Shown: positions 1 to 5,480, counted from the stretch's first letter. The stretch: 5,480 nucleotides of DNA from Acidobacteriota bacterium (GCA_021828225.1 JAKASH010000264.1:1-5480), one strand, 5' to 3'. Notes: generated by a model not told the origin, from the sequence alone. Numbers and translations: made by a program.

Positions 1-179
1 ATTCCCGGCCCGCCACCAAAAGGACGATCGTCAACAGTCCGGTGCCGGTCGTTCGTAAAATCGCGCAGATCGTGCAGTTGGACCACCAGTTGCCCGCCTA
101 CCAGCGCGCGTTTTAACAACCCGCAGGCGAGGATGCTTGCAAAAAATTCCGGGAAAATTGTAACAACGTCAAATTGCAT
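1..179 (-). CDS. trmD: tRNA (guanine-N1-)-methyltransferase TrmD, N-terminal part (cut by window edge)
   Basis: TrmD transfers a methyl group from S-adenosylmethionine to N1 of G37 in tRNAs, next to the anticodon, and so prevents +1 frameshifting. Translating the minus strand from the ATG whose first base is 179 gives 59 codons and two bases before the window ends. The product opens with MQFDVVTIFPEFF and carries HRTVDDRPFGGGPG at residues 46-59, both hallmarks of the TrmD N-terminal SPOUT domain. The family is usually about 220-260 residues long, so roughly three quarters of the gene lies outside the window; the trefoil knot cannot be checked. It follows rimM after 43 nt, the usual neighbour order. 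No good Shine-Dalgarno stands before the ATG (only GGAA about 13 nt upstream), so translation may be weak or coupled to rimM. Identity is certain from the motifs. Confidence 0.95.
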   Translation of the reverse strand, partial: MQFDVVTIFPEFFASILACGLLKRALVGGQLVVQLHDLRDFTNDRHRTVDDRPFGGGPG

Positions 180-222
180 CGTTTCAGGGGTTTTCCGATG
201 CTGGCTCACGCCTATCGCCAAT

Positions 223-762
223 CTATGCCCCTTGCTCCCGATTCAAATCAAGCAAATCTTCCGGAGGATGGATAACAATCAGCTTGGCCTCGGGATCAAT
301 CGCCTCGCAGATAGCCTCCGTGAACGGAATCAGGATGTCCCGGGAATCATCCGAAACGTGGAGCAGATCTACCCCACCTGTGCGTTCAACCTCGGTTACT
401 GTACCTAAAGGTCTTCTCGTTCCTCCGTTTTCGACAACCACCTGGCAACCCATCAGTTCCCACACGTAATATTGGCCAGCCGAAAGGGCAATCTTCTCTT
501 CCTCTGGAATAAATACGTGCCGGCCTCTCAGTGTTTCGGCATCATCAATGGAACCTATGCCGGCAAACTTCAGGACAACTTTGCCCTTATGCAGCCAACT
601 GTGCTCCACGGTTACGACCTTGGGTTCATGAGAGGGGTCGTCAAGGAATACCCGGTGAAGATCCCTGAACCGCGAGGGGAAATCCGTCAGGATTTCGGCC
701 AATACCTCGCCTTTGCGTCCTTGCGGGCGTACGATACGTGCGACAGCGATGAAACCCCGCAT
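223..762 (-). CDS. rimM: Ribosome maturation factor RimM (16S rRNA processing)
   Basis: RimM binds the 30S head, where it contacts S19, and assists late maturation of 16S rRNA. From the ATG at 762 the product has 179 residues, close to the usual 170-185. Residues 4-27 form the start of the N-terminal beta-barrel domain, with RIVRPQGRKGEV at 9-20. Residues 98-110 (YYVWELMGCQVVV) open the PRC-barrel domain, and the protein ends in the typical IHPPEDLLDL (164-173). The frame stays open upstream to a TTG at 882 that would overlap khpA by 17 nt and add 40 basic, non-conserved residues. I prefer 762 because family homology starts there; a GTG at 774 (183 residues) is a second option. No start has a well-spaced Shine-Dalgarno; GAGAGG lies about 14 nt before the GTG. 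The gene sits between khpA and trmD, its common place. Identity is secure; the start is not. Confidence 0.93.
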   Translation of the reverse strand: MRGFIAVARIVRPQGRKGEVLAEILTDFPSRFRDLHRVFLDDPSHEPKVVTVEHSWLHKGKVVLKFAGIGSIDDAETLRGRHVFIPEEEKIALSAGQYYVWELMGCQVVVENGGTRRPLGTVTEVERTGGVDLLHVSDDSRDILIPFTEAICEAIDPEAKLIVIHPPEDLLDLNREQGA

Positions 763-865
763 CTCGCTATTCACAACAACAGCGTTAACCTCTCGCCGCG
801 TTCGATGGCGAAAAGCGGAGACACGCTCTCCGTCCTTCCGTTTACCAGAGGCAACGGGACTTACC

Positions 866-1102
866 CTACTCCAGTATTTCAAGGGTAAAGCGCTTCTTAA
901 GTTTCATCCCCGCAGCCCCAAGAATCGTTCGGATCGACCGGGCAGTTCTTCCCTGCTTGCCAATCACCTTCCCGAGGTCTGTAGGATGGACGCGAAGCTC
1001 CAGAACCGTGATCTGCTCTCCTTCGACCGGCCGGACAGTCACCTGGTCGGGATTATCCACTAGCGCCTTTGCGATCGCCTCAATGAGATCCTTCATTTCC
1101 AC
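866..1102 (-). CDS. khpA: KH-domain RNA-binding protein KhpA (YlqC family)
   Basis: This is a 78-residue single KH domain protein. Homologues such as KhpA of Streptococcus pneumoniae bind RNA, often together with KhpB/Jag, and affect cell size and translation of selected mRNAs; that role here is inferred from the family. The GXXG loop of the KH fold is visible as GKQG (residues 48-51) inside GKVIGKQGR (44-52), followed by the helix TARSIRTIL. The start is a GTG at 1102: a perfect AGGAGG lies 6 nt upstream (1109-1114), while the in-frame ATG two codons later would be 12 nt away. The gene lies between rpsP and rimM, the conserved position for this family in Firmicutes, Actinobacteria and Acidobacteriota. 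Length and motif match the family, and nothing is missing. Confidence 0.93.
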   Translation of the reverse strand: MEMKDLIEAIAKALVDNPDQVTVRPVEGEQITVLELRVHPTDLGKVIGKQGRTARSIRTILGAAGMKLKKRFTLEILE

Positions 1103-1108
1103 TTGGTC

Positions 1109-1114
1109 CCTCCT
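1109..1114 (-). promoter_or_regulatory. Shine-Dalgarno of khpA that decides the GTG start
   Basis: The minus strand reads AGGAGG followed by 6 nt and then GTG. It is the strongest ribosome binding site in the window, and its spacing favours the GTG at 1102 over the ATG at 1096. Confidence 0.75.
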
Positions 1115-1216
1115 GCCGAACTGCGTTTTTTGCTCTGGTCCTGAAGAAAGAGTACTTGAGAAACCGAAATGGTTGACTATGCGCCGCAGTAAGGCGAAAC
1201 GGACGGACCTTCTGCA

Positions 1217-1456
1217 TCATGCCTGTACCGACTTCTTGAGAAGGCTCCGTACTGTCTCGGACGGCTGCGCGCCTTGACCCAGCCAGTAATCCACGCGGTC
1301 CCGTTTCAAGACCAATTCCACAGGATCCCTTCGTGGGTTATAATGCCCCACAATTTCTACAAATCCACCGTCGCGTGCCCGATCACGTTCGATAACAACA
1401 ACCCTGTAACTCGGTTTCTTATTAGCTCCTGTCCGAGCCAGCCGTATTCTTAACAA
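1217..1456 (-). CDS. rpsP: 30S ribosomal protein S16
   Basis: S16 is a primary assembly protein of the 30S subunit that binds 16S rRNA. The 79-residue product starts MLRIRLARTGANKKPSYRVV, the standard N terminus of the family. It contains GHYNPR (37-42) and DYWLGQGAQPSETV (56-69), both diagnostic. I place the start at a TTG at 1456 because this yields the canonical MLRIRL start and because GGAGG (1461-1465) lies 4 nt upstream. The frame is open to another TTG at 1471, but that would put the ribosome binding site inside the coding sequence. The product is short, without the C-terminal tail seen in some S16 proteins. It follows ffh after 122 nt and precedes khpA by 114 nt. Identity is certain; the TTG start is well supported. 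Confidence 0.96.
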   Translation of the reverse strand: MLRIRLARTGANKKPSYRVVVIERDRARDGGFVEIVGHYNPRRDPVELVLKRDRVDYWLGQGAQPSETVRSLLKKSVQA

Positions 1457-1460
1457 TCGT

Positions 1461-1467
1461 CCTCCCT
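1461..1467 (-). promoter_or_regulatory. Shine-Dalgarno of rpsP that decides the TTG start
   Basis: The minus strand reads AGGGAGG, then 4 nt (ACGA), then the TTG at 1456. It supports the internal TTG over the upstream TTG at 1471, which would lie before this site. Confidence 0.7.
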
Positions 1468-1578
1468 GCAATCCAAGTTTGAATGATGGCGAAGCATCAG
1501 CGCTCCTGCCAACTCGCTCTATTAAGTAACTAAACTCTACCCGTCAGATCTTCGATTTTCCGAAATGGTACCCTCTGC

Positions 1579-2934
1579 TTAAGAATTCGGCCCTCCTAAA
1601 CCCGCTGGCAATTTCAGGCGGCTCATTTGCTTTCCCATCAGGCTGGTGCTCATGGTCTTCATCATCTTCCGCATCTGGATATACTGTTTCAAGACCTGAT
1701 TCACCTGTTGGACCGTTGTTCCACTGCCCCGCGCTATTCGTTTTCGGCGTTTGCCATTGATGATGTCGTGACGCCGGCGCTCTTTTTCCGTCATGGAATT
1801 AATAATAGCCTCAATTCGGACTAACTCTTTTTCGTCCACCTTGACCTTGCCAACATTCTTCAGCATACCCACCTTGGGCAGCATACCCAACATCTGATCC
1901 AATGGTCCCATAGAACGCATCTGGGCCAGTTGGTCACGGAAGTCCGACAGCGTAAATGAATCCGTTTGAAGTTTCCGATGGACTTCCAGGGCTTTGTTTT
2001 TGTCAATCGTCTCTTCAGCCTTTTCGATCAGCGATAGGAGATCGCCCATGCCCAGGATCCGCGAGACGATGCGGTCTGGATAAAAGACCTCCAAAGCGTC
2101 GTACTTTTCCCCGACACCGATAAACTTGATTGGCTGGCCAGTCACGTGACGGATGCTGAGAGCGGCGCCACCCCGCGCATCGCCATCCAGCTTAGTCAGG
2201 ATAACACCCGTAGCCCCTAACCGCTCATGGAATTCCTGGGCGCTCTTCACGGCATCCTGGCCAACCATGGCGTCAGCTACCAGCAGGACTTCACTTGGAC
2301 GGAGGCGCGCACGCAACTCGGCTACTTCCTTCATCAGGGGCTCATCGATGTGCAATCGGCCGGCAGTATCGACAATCAGGACATCGTGGCCACGGTCGGA
2401 AGCATCTTTCTTAGCTGCAAGAGCCAGGTCGATGGGGGAATCGATCCCATCACCAGCGAAGCAAGGAATCCCAATCGCCTGCGCGATAATCGCCAACTGC
2501 TCCCGTGCCGCCGGCCTGTAAACGTCAGCCGAAACCAGCATCGGGCGCTTCTTTCTCTTGGCCAGCCAGAGGGCTAGTTTTCCAGACGTAGTCGTCTTCC
2601 CGGAGCCCTGTAGTCCCACCATGAGCAGGACCGTGGGATACTCCTTTGAAAAAGTCAGCAGAGAAGCGTCACGTCCAAGGATGTCCACAAGTTCATCCCG
2701 AACAATGCGCACCACTTCCTGGGCCGGAGAAAAGGTTGCCCCGATCTCCTCGCCCAGAGCGCGAACCCGCACTCTTTCGAGCAGCGCCTTAACCACGTTG
2801 AAGTTAACATCGGCTTCCAGCAGGGCCATCCGCACATCACGCAACGTCTCATCAATGGCCTCCGGGGTTAGAGTTCCCCTTCCTCGAAGGTTCTTGAACG
2901 CCTGCTGAAACTTATCTTGAAGAGCCTCAAACAT
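1579..2934 (-). CDS. ffh: Signal recognition particle protein Ffh (SRP54)
   Basis: Ffh is the GTPase of the signal recognition particle. It binds signal sequences and 4.5S/6S RNA in the cytoplasm and docks with FtsY to deliver nascent membrane proteins. The 451 residues fit the family. In order: N domain (about 1-90, with TLTPEAIDETLRDVRMALLEADV); G domain with P-loop GLQGSGKT (107-114), DVYRPAA (137-143), DTAGR (189-193), TKLD (247-250) and GVGEK (273-277); and a methionine-rich M domain (about 296-435) with GSG (403-405) and MRKMMKTM (421-428). The start is fixed: a TAG codon stands in frame directly before the ATG, and GGAG lies 6 nt upstream. In the SRP RNA-binding motif the usual SRRxRIA reads KRRKRIA (395-401), and a commonly proline position just before is His389. 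It is the first gene of the minus-strand operon and has its own upstream promoter. Confidence 0.98.
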   Translation of the reverse strand: MFEALQDKFQQAFKNLRGRGTLTPEAIDETLRDVRMALLEADVNFNVVKALLERVRVRALGEEIGATFSPAQEVVRIVRDELVDILGRDASLLTFSKEYPTVLLMVGLQGSGKTTTSGKLALWLAKRKKRPMLVSADVYRPAAREQLAIIAQAIGIPCFAGDGIDSPIDLALAAKKDASDRGHDVLIVDTAGRLHIDEPLMKEVAELRARLRPSEVLLVADAMVGQDAVKSAQEFHERLGATGVILTKLDGDARGGAALSIRHVTGQPIKFIGVGEKYDALEVFYPDRIVSRILGMGDLLSLIEKAEETIDKNKALEVHRKLQTDSFTLSDFRDQLAQMRSMGPLDQMLGMLPKVGMLKNVGKVKVDEKELVRIEAIINSMTEKERRRHDIINGKRRKRIARGSGTTVQQVNQVLKQYIQMRKMMKTMSTSLMGKQMSRLKLPAGLGGPNS

Positions 2935-2940
2935 CTACTT

Positions 2941-2944
2941 CTCC
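2941..2944 (-). promoter_or_regulatory. Shine-Dalgarno of ffh
   Basis: GGAG (within GGCGGAG) on the minus strand lies 6 nt before the ATG at 2934. It sits at the 3' end of a purine-rich leader that contains further SD-like runs. Confidence 0.65.
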
Positions 2945-3027
2945 GCCTATCCCTTCTGCGCTCCGTTCTCCTTCCGCTCTTCCACACCCGGCGCCAGCCA
3001 AGGGTACTCGAACGGATAAAATCATTT

Positions 3028-3056
3028 ATCTTATTTTACGCTACCCGTCAGGTCAA
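3028..3056 (-). promoter_or_regulatory. Predicted sigma70-type promoter of the ffh-rpsP-khpA-rimM-trmD operon
   Basis: On the minus strand TTGACC (3051-3056, 5 of 6 to the -35 consensus) is followed by a 17-nt spacer and TAAGAT (3028-3033, 4 of 6 to the -10 consensus, including the key A and final T). Transcription would begin near 3021 and give a leader of about 87 nt before the ffh ATG. Spacing is optimal and the position upstream of the first operon gene is right. The call rests on consensus matching only. Confidence 0.55.
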
Positions 3057-3206
3057 GGAAAGTCTCCTCCTCAATTTCCCTATCTTCTTAGATGTAAAAT
3101 GATTAATGGAAGTCACCGTCACAGGCCTTTAGGCTCGCGAAACGCCTCTTCGAAAATGGGTTCTACCCTCCGAAAACCATACGAAGAGAGAACGGGAGCA
3201 TTGTAA

Positions 3207-3212
3207 AAGGAG
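3207..3212 (+). promoter_or_regulatory. Shine-Dalgarno of the P-type ATPase, unusually far from the ATG
   Basis: AAGGAG is followed by 13 nt before the ATG at 3226, longer than the usual 5-9. No ATG, GTG or TTG exists in frame between them, so the ATG at 3226 remains the best start despite the spacing. Confidence 0.45.
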
Positions 3213-3225
3213 CCCGCGCACCAGG

Positions 3226-5127
3226 ATGAAAGGCAAGAACAAAGTGGAAACCGCCGCCAGGGATTCTTCATCTGTCGTCAAGAAACACCACATTTCAAAG
3301 GAGAACGCCATTGCCATCGTCGCGATCACGGGGATCGCGATTCATCTTGTCCTTCGATTTCTCTTTAATTCATCTCAATTCACCTATGACGTTCCCCTTT
3401 TTGCAGCGCTGGTCCTGGGTGGCACTCCGCTCGTGTACGGTCTGGGCCTCAGAGTTCTTCGAAGGCAATTCGGCTCGGACCTGCTGGCGGGGATCTCGAT
3501 CGTGGTTTCTGTAATTCTGGGTGAATACCTTGCCGGGACGCTGGTCGTTCTGATGCTTTCCGGCGGCAACGTGCTCGAGGCATATGCAGTTCGCAGCGCA
3601 TCGTCGGTCCTGGAGGCCCTCGCGAAACGAATGCCCAGCGTGGCGCACCGAAAGCAAGACACCACAATCACCGACGTTCCACTGGACGGAATCAGGGTGG
3701 GCGACACGCTGGCCGTATACCCGCATGAAATCTGTCCTGTTGACGGCGTCGTCCTTGAAGGCCAGGGAATAATGGATGAATCGTACCTGACGGGCGAGCC
3801 GTTCGAAATCTCCAAGACGCCTGGAGCCAGAGTCTTATCCGGAGCCATCAATGGTGAATCGGCCCTCACCATCAAAGCAGAGAAATTGCCGGTCGACTCC
3901 CGTTATGCCCGGATCATGGCGGTGATGAAGACGGCGCAGGAGAACCGCCCGCGCATCCGCCGCCTGGGAGACGAACTGGGCGCTTACTATACGCCGATCG
4001 CCGTGGCCCTGGCGATCCTCGCCTGGGTTTTCAGCGGACACGCCGTGCGTTTCCTTGCTGTCTTGGTCATCGCTACGCCCTGCCCCTTGCTGATCGCCAT
4101 TCCGGTCAGCATTATCGGCTCCATCTCCCTCGCTGCCCGTCGCGGCATCGTGGTGAAAGACCCCTCGGTCCTGGAACGGCTTGATACCTGTCGAACCATC
4201 ATCTTTGACAAGACCGGAACACTTACGTACGGACTCCCGCGATTGACTCAACAGATTATTGCCCCGGGTTTCGACAAGGCGGAAGTCTTACGGTTGGTCG
4301 CAAGCGTCGAGCAGTACTCCAAGCATCCCCTCGCCAGAGCTATTCTTCATGCTGCGCGGGAGGCGAACCTGCGCCTCGAACATGCCGCCGAAATCAGCGA
4401 AGCGCCGGGTCGCGGTCTTCAAGGTGTGGTCCAGGGCCGATCGATTCGCATCACCAACCGTGTCGCGCTAGTCAAAGAGTTCGGAACACCCGAATCGATC
4501 CTGCCTCCGGTAACAGGCGGGTTGACCTGCGAAATCGCTCTTGACGGGACCTACGCCGCAACTTACGTTTTCCACGACGCGCCTCGAACAGAGAGCAAAT
4601 CTTTCGTTCAGCATTTAGGCCGTAAGCATGGCTTTGACAAGCTGATGCTCGTTTCAGGTGACAGGGAAAGCGAAGTCAGGTACCTGGCCGATCTCGTCGG
4701 CGTAAAAGAGGTTTATGCCTCTCAAAGTCCCGAAGAAAAAGTCGGACTGGTCCGCCAGGCCACTCAGGAAGCAAAGACCCTTTTCCTCGGGGACGGAATC
4801 AATGACGCTCCCGCCCTCATGACGGCATCAATTGGAATCGCCTTCGGACATCACAGCGACATCACTACCGAATCGGCGGGTGCGGTCATCATGGACACTT
4901 CGCTTGAAAGGGTCGATGAGTTTTTCCACATTGCCAGGCGGATGCGCTCCATCGCCCTCCAGAGCGCGGTGGGAGGAATGGCCTTGAGTGTTGTCGGGAT
5001 GTTCTTTGCCGCAGCAGGCTACCTGCCGCCAGTTGCGGGGGCAATCTGTCAGGAAGTCATCGACCTTTTCGCCATCCTGAATGCCATTCGCGCAGCCTTT
5101 CCACCCAGGAATTTGATCGATTTCTAA
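3226..5127 (+). CDS. P1B-type metal-transporting ATPase, TPCPL/QExxD (P1B-5) class, without HMA or hemerythrin domain
   Basis: This 633-residue inner-membrane pump uses ATP to move a transition metal out of the cytoplasm. Visible in order: a hydrophilic basic tail (1-25); about four membrane segments (26-47, 53-75, 84-99, 101-117); the actuator domain with TGEP (189-192); two segments (254-270, 273-300) with TPCPL (284-288); the phosphorylated Asp328 in DKTGT; SKHPLA (365-370) and GRG (395-397) of the P1B nucleotide-binding domain; GDGINDAPA (522-530); and two last segments (about 578-598, 602-623) with QEVID at 609-613. TPCPL plus QExxD marks the P1B-5 group, whose studied member Nia of Sinorhizobium meliloti responds to nickel and iron, so Ni2+/Fe2+ export is inferred, not shown. 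There is no CxxC metal-binding domain, and the protein ends 20 residues after QEVID. All catalytic motifs are intact. It is a lone gene, divergent from ffh and convergent with ftsK. Confidence 0.92.
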   Translation: MKGKNKVETAARDSSSVVKKHHISKENAIAIVAITGIAIHLVLRFLFNSSQFTYDVPLFAALVLGGTPLVYGLGLRVLRRQFGSDLLAGISIVVSVILGEYLAGTLVVLMLSGGNVLEAYAVRSASSVLEALAKRMPSVAHRKQDTTITDVPLDGIRVGDTLAVYPHEICPVDGVVLEGQGIMDESYLTGEPFEISKTPGARVLSGAINGESALTIKAEKLPVDSRYARIMAVMKTAQENRPRIRRLGDELGAYYTPIAVALAILAWVFSGHAVRFLAVLVIATPCPLLIAIPVSIIGSISLAARRGIVVKDPSVLERLDTCRTIIFDKTGTLTYGLPRLTQQIIAPGFDKAEVLRLVASVEQYSKHPLARAILHAAREANLRLEHAAEISEAPGRGLQGVVQGRSIRITNRVALVKEFGTPESILPPVTGGLTCEIALDGTYAATYVFHDAPRTESKSFVQHLGRKHGFDKLMLVSGDRESEVRYLADLVGVKEVYASQSPEEKVGLVRQATQEAKTLFLGDGINDAPALMTASIGIAFGHHSDITTESAGAVIMDTSLERVDEFFHIARRMRSIALQSAVGGMALSVVGMFFAAAGYLPPVAGAICQEVIDLFAILNAIRAAFPPRNLIDF

Positions 5128-5159
5128 AGACTCTGCGAACCGTGTGCAGCTTGAGTTTG

Positions 5160-5177
5160 TAGCGCAGTCTAGCGCAG
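5160..5177. repeat. Tandem 8-bp repeat TAGCGCAG at the ftsK stop codon
   Basis: TAGCGCAG occurs at 5160-5167 and again at 5170-5177, a 10-bp period. On the minus strand the first copy reads CTGCGCTA and contains the ftsK stop codon TAG; the second lies directly behind it. It looks like a small local duplication. Confidence 0.5.
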
Positions 5178-5480
5178 GGGCTCATCAACTTGCTGCAACC
5201 AATCCGGGCGCTTCAAAACCTCGCGAGGTTTCGAGCCATCCGGAGCGCTGATGATTCCATCGCGCTCCATCAGGTCAAGCAGGCGGGCAGCGCGGCCGTA
5301 TCCCAGCCTAAGGCGACGCTGCAAAAGAGATGTTGAAGCCTTGCCGGTTTCAACCACCACGCGGACAGCATCCTCGTAAACGGCGTCGAGTTCGGCGGCA
5401 TCCGTTTCGTCGTCCAGCTCCGCTCCACGGTCATCCTTGTCCCGGACAGGTTTGAGAAATTCTTCGTTGTATTGCGGAGA
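5169..5480 (-). CDS. ftsK: FtsK/SpoIIIE DNA translocase, C-terminal part (cut by window edge)
   Basis: FtsK is a septum-bound hexameric motor that pumps chromosomal DNA and activates dimer resolution at division. The frame is open from the right edge and gives 103 residues before TAG. Residues 1-30 are an acidic, poorly conserved linker (DDETDAAELD at 23-32). Residues about 33-89 are the gamma winged-helix domain that reads the DNA polarity sequences (KOPS), with GKASTSLLQRRLRLGYGRAA (46-65) as recognition helix region and DGSKPREVL (81-89). A short tail, KRPDWLQQVDEPLR, follows. A GTG at 5360 lies in frame within this domain and is not the true start; the motor and membrane domains lie beyond the window. 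It converges on the ATPase gene with a 41-nt gap. Confidence 0.95.
   Translation of the reverse strand, partial: SPQYNEEFLKPVRDKDDRGAELDDETDAAELDAVYEDAVRVVVETGKASTSLLQRRLRLGYGRAARLLDLMERDGIISAPDGSKPREVLKRPDWLQQVDEPLR

Larger units (their letters stand above)
2935..3225. other. Divergent intergenic region between ffh and the P-type ATPase
   Basis: These 291 bases separate two divergently read genes. The left third (2935-2982) is a purine-rich ffh leader on the minus strand, and the ffh promoter lies at 3028-3056. On the plus strand, the side of the ATPase, the only -10-like element I see is TAAAAT at 3095-3100, without a convincing -35 hexamer. Short features near the ATPase are a 4-bp hairpin GGGT/ACCC (3158-3168) and CGAAAA twice (3151-3156, 3171-3176). 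I see no open frame with a start and ribosome binding site, and no clear operator palindrome. Confidence 0.6.

Noticed and set aside
133..888. Plus-strand open frames opposite trmD and rimM (for example 133-408 and 472-888)
   Set aside because: They are antisense to clearly recognised minus-strand genes, lack ribosome binding sites, and their products resemble no family I know.
1484..1499. Small hairpin TGATG/CATCA with a 6-nt loop in the rpsP leader
   Set aside because: A 5-bp AT-containing stem is too weak to call a regulatory structure or terminator without comparative support.
1483..1512. Possible internal promoter for rpsP on the minus strand (TTGGCA at 1507-1512, CATCAT at 1483-1488)
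   Set aside because: The -35 match is fair, but the spacer is 18 nt and the -10 starts with C and lacks a good core; chance matches of this quality are common.
2153..2908. Plus-strand open frames opposite ffh, up to 122 residues
   Set aside because: They are shadows of the conserved ffh coding sequence, with Arg/Ser/Pro-rich products typical of antisense frames.
3095..3100. TAAAAT as -10 box of an ATPase promoter on the plus strand
   Set aside because: It matches 5 of 6 consensus bases, but no -35-like hexamer lies 16-18 nt upstream and no TGn extension is present, so I did not list it as a promoter.
2917..3102. 61-residue plus-strand frame in the ffh/ATPase intergenic region
   Set aside because: It begins inside ffh, has no ribosome binding site, covers the predicted ffh promoter and leader, and its Leu/Arg-rich product is uninformative.
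3384..4251. Minus-strand open frames inside the ATPase gene, up to 163 residues
   Set aside because: They lie wholly within an intact, motif-complete ATPase gene and show no start signals or recognisable domains.
1..5480. Search for insertion sequences, CRISPR arrays, tRNA or other RNA genes
   Set aside because: I found no transposase fragment, regularly spaced repeat, cloverleaf or SRP RNA-like sequence; nearly all of the window is accounted for by conserved genes and short spacers.

Overview
The window comes from a bacterial chromosome of moderately high GC content. All of it can be assigned to recognisable genes and their spacers. Three blocks are visible. (1) Positions 1-2934 are a minus-strand ribosome/secretion/tRNA-maturation operon in the order ffh, rpsP, khpA (KH-domain protein), rimM, trmD. 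The trmD gene runs off the left edge. (2) Positions 3226-5127, plus strand and divergent from ffh, hold one P1B-type metal-transporting ATPase of the TPCPL / QExxD (P1B-5) class. (3) Positions 5169-5480, minus strand and convergent with the ATPase, hold the C-terminal end of an FtsK/SpoIIIE DNA translocase, including its gamma winged-helix domain. It is cut by the right edge.

The gene order with a KH protein between rpsP and rimM occurs in several phyla (Firmicutes, Actinobacteria, Acidobacteriota). The wording of the FtsK tail (a KRPDWL extension after the gamma domain) and the overall style of the proteins make me lean towards Acidobacteriota. This is an inference from memory, not a search. 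Start codons vary: rpsP appears to start with TTG, khpA with GTG, and the others with ATG.

The minus-strand operon links co-translational targeting (Ffh, the protein of SRP), small-subunit assembly (S16, RimM), an RNA chaperone (KhpA) and tRNA G37 methylation (TrmD). A good sigma70-like promoter (TTGACC, 17 nt, TAAGAT) lies upstream of ffh, and an in-frame stop just before the ATG fixes the ffh start. Gaps of roughly 100-120 nt separate ffh, rpsP, khpA and rimM, which is loose for such an operon, and short repeats occur inside these gaps. The ATPase stands alone, with no visible metal regulator or partner gene. It also lacks both an N-terminal heavy-metal-associated domain and the C-terminal hemerythrin domain known from some P1B-5 members.

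I found no mobile element, CRISPR array, RNA gene or clearly new system. The most useful leads are the domain-minimal P1B-5 pump, a Ser-to-Lys change in the SRP RNA-binding motif of Ffh, and the repeat-bearing spacers of the operon.
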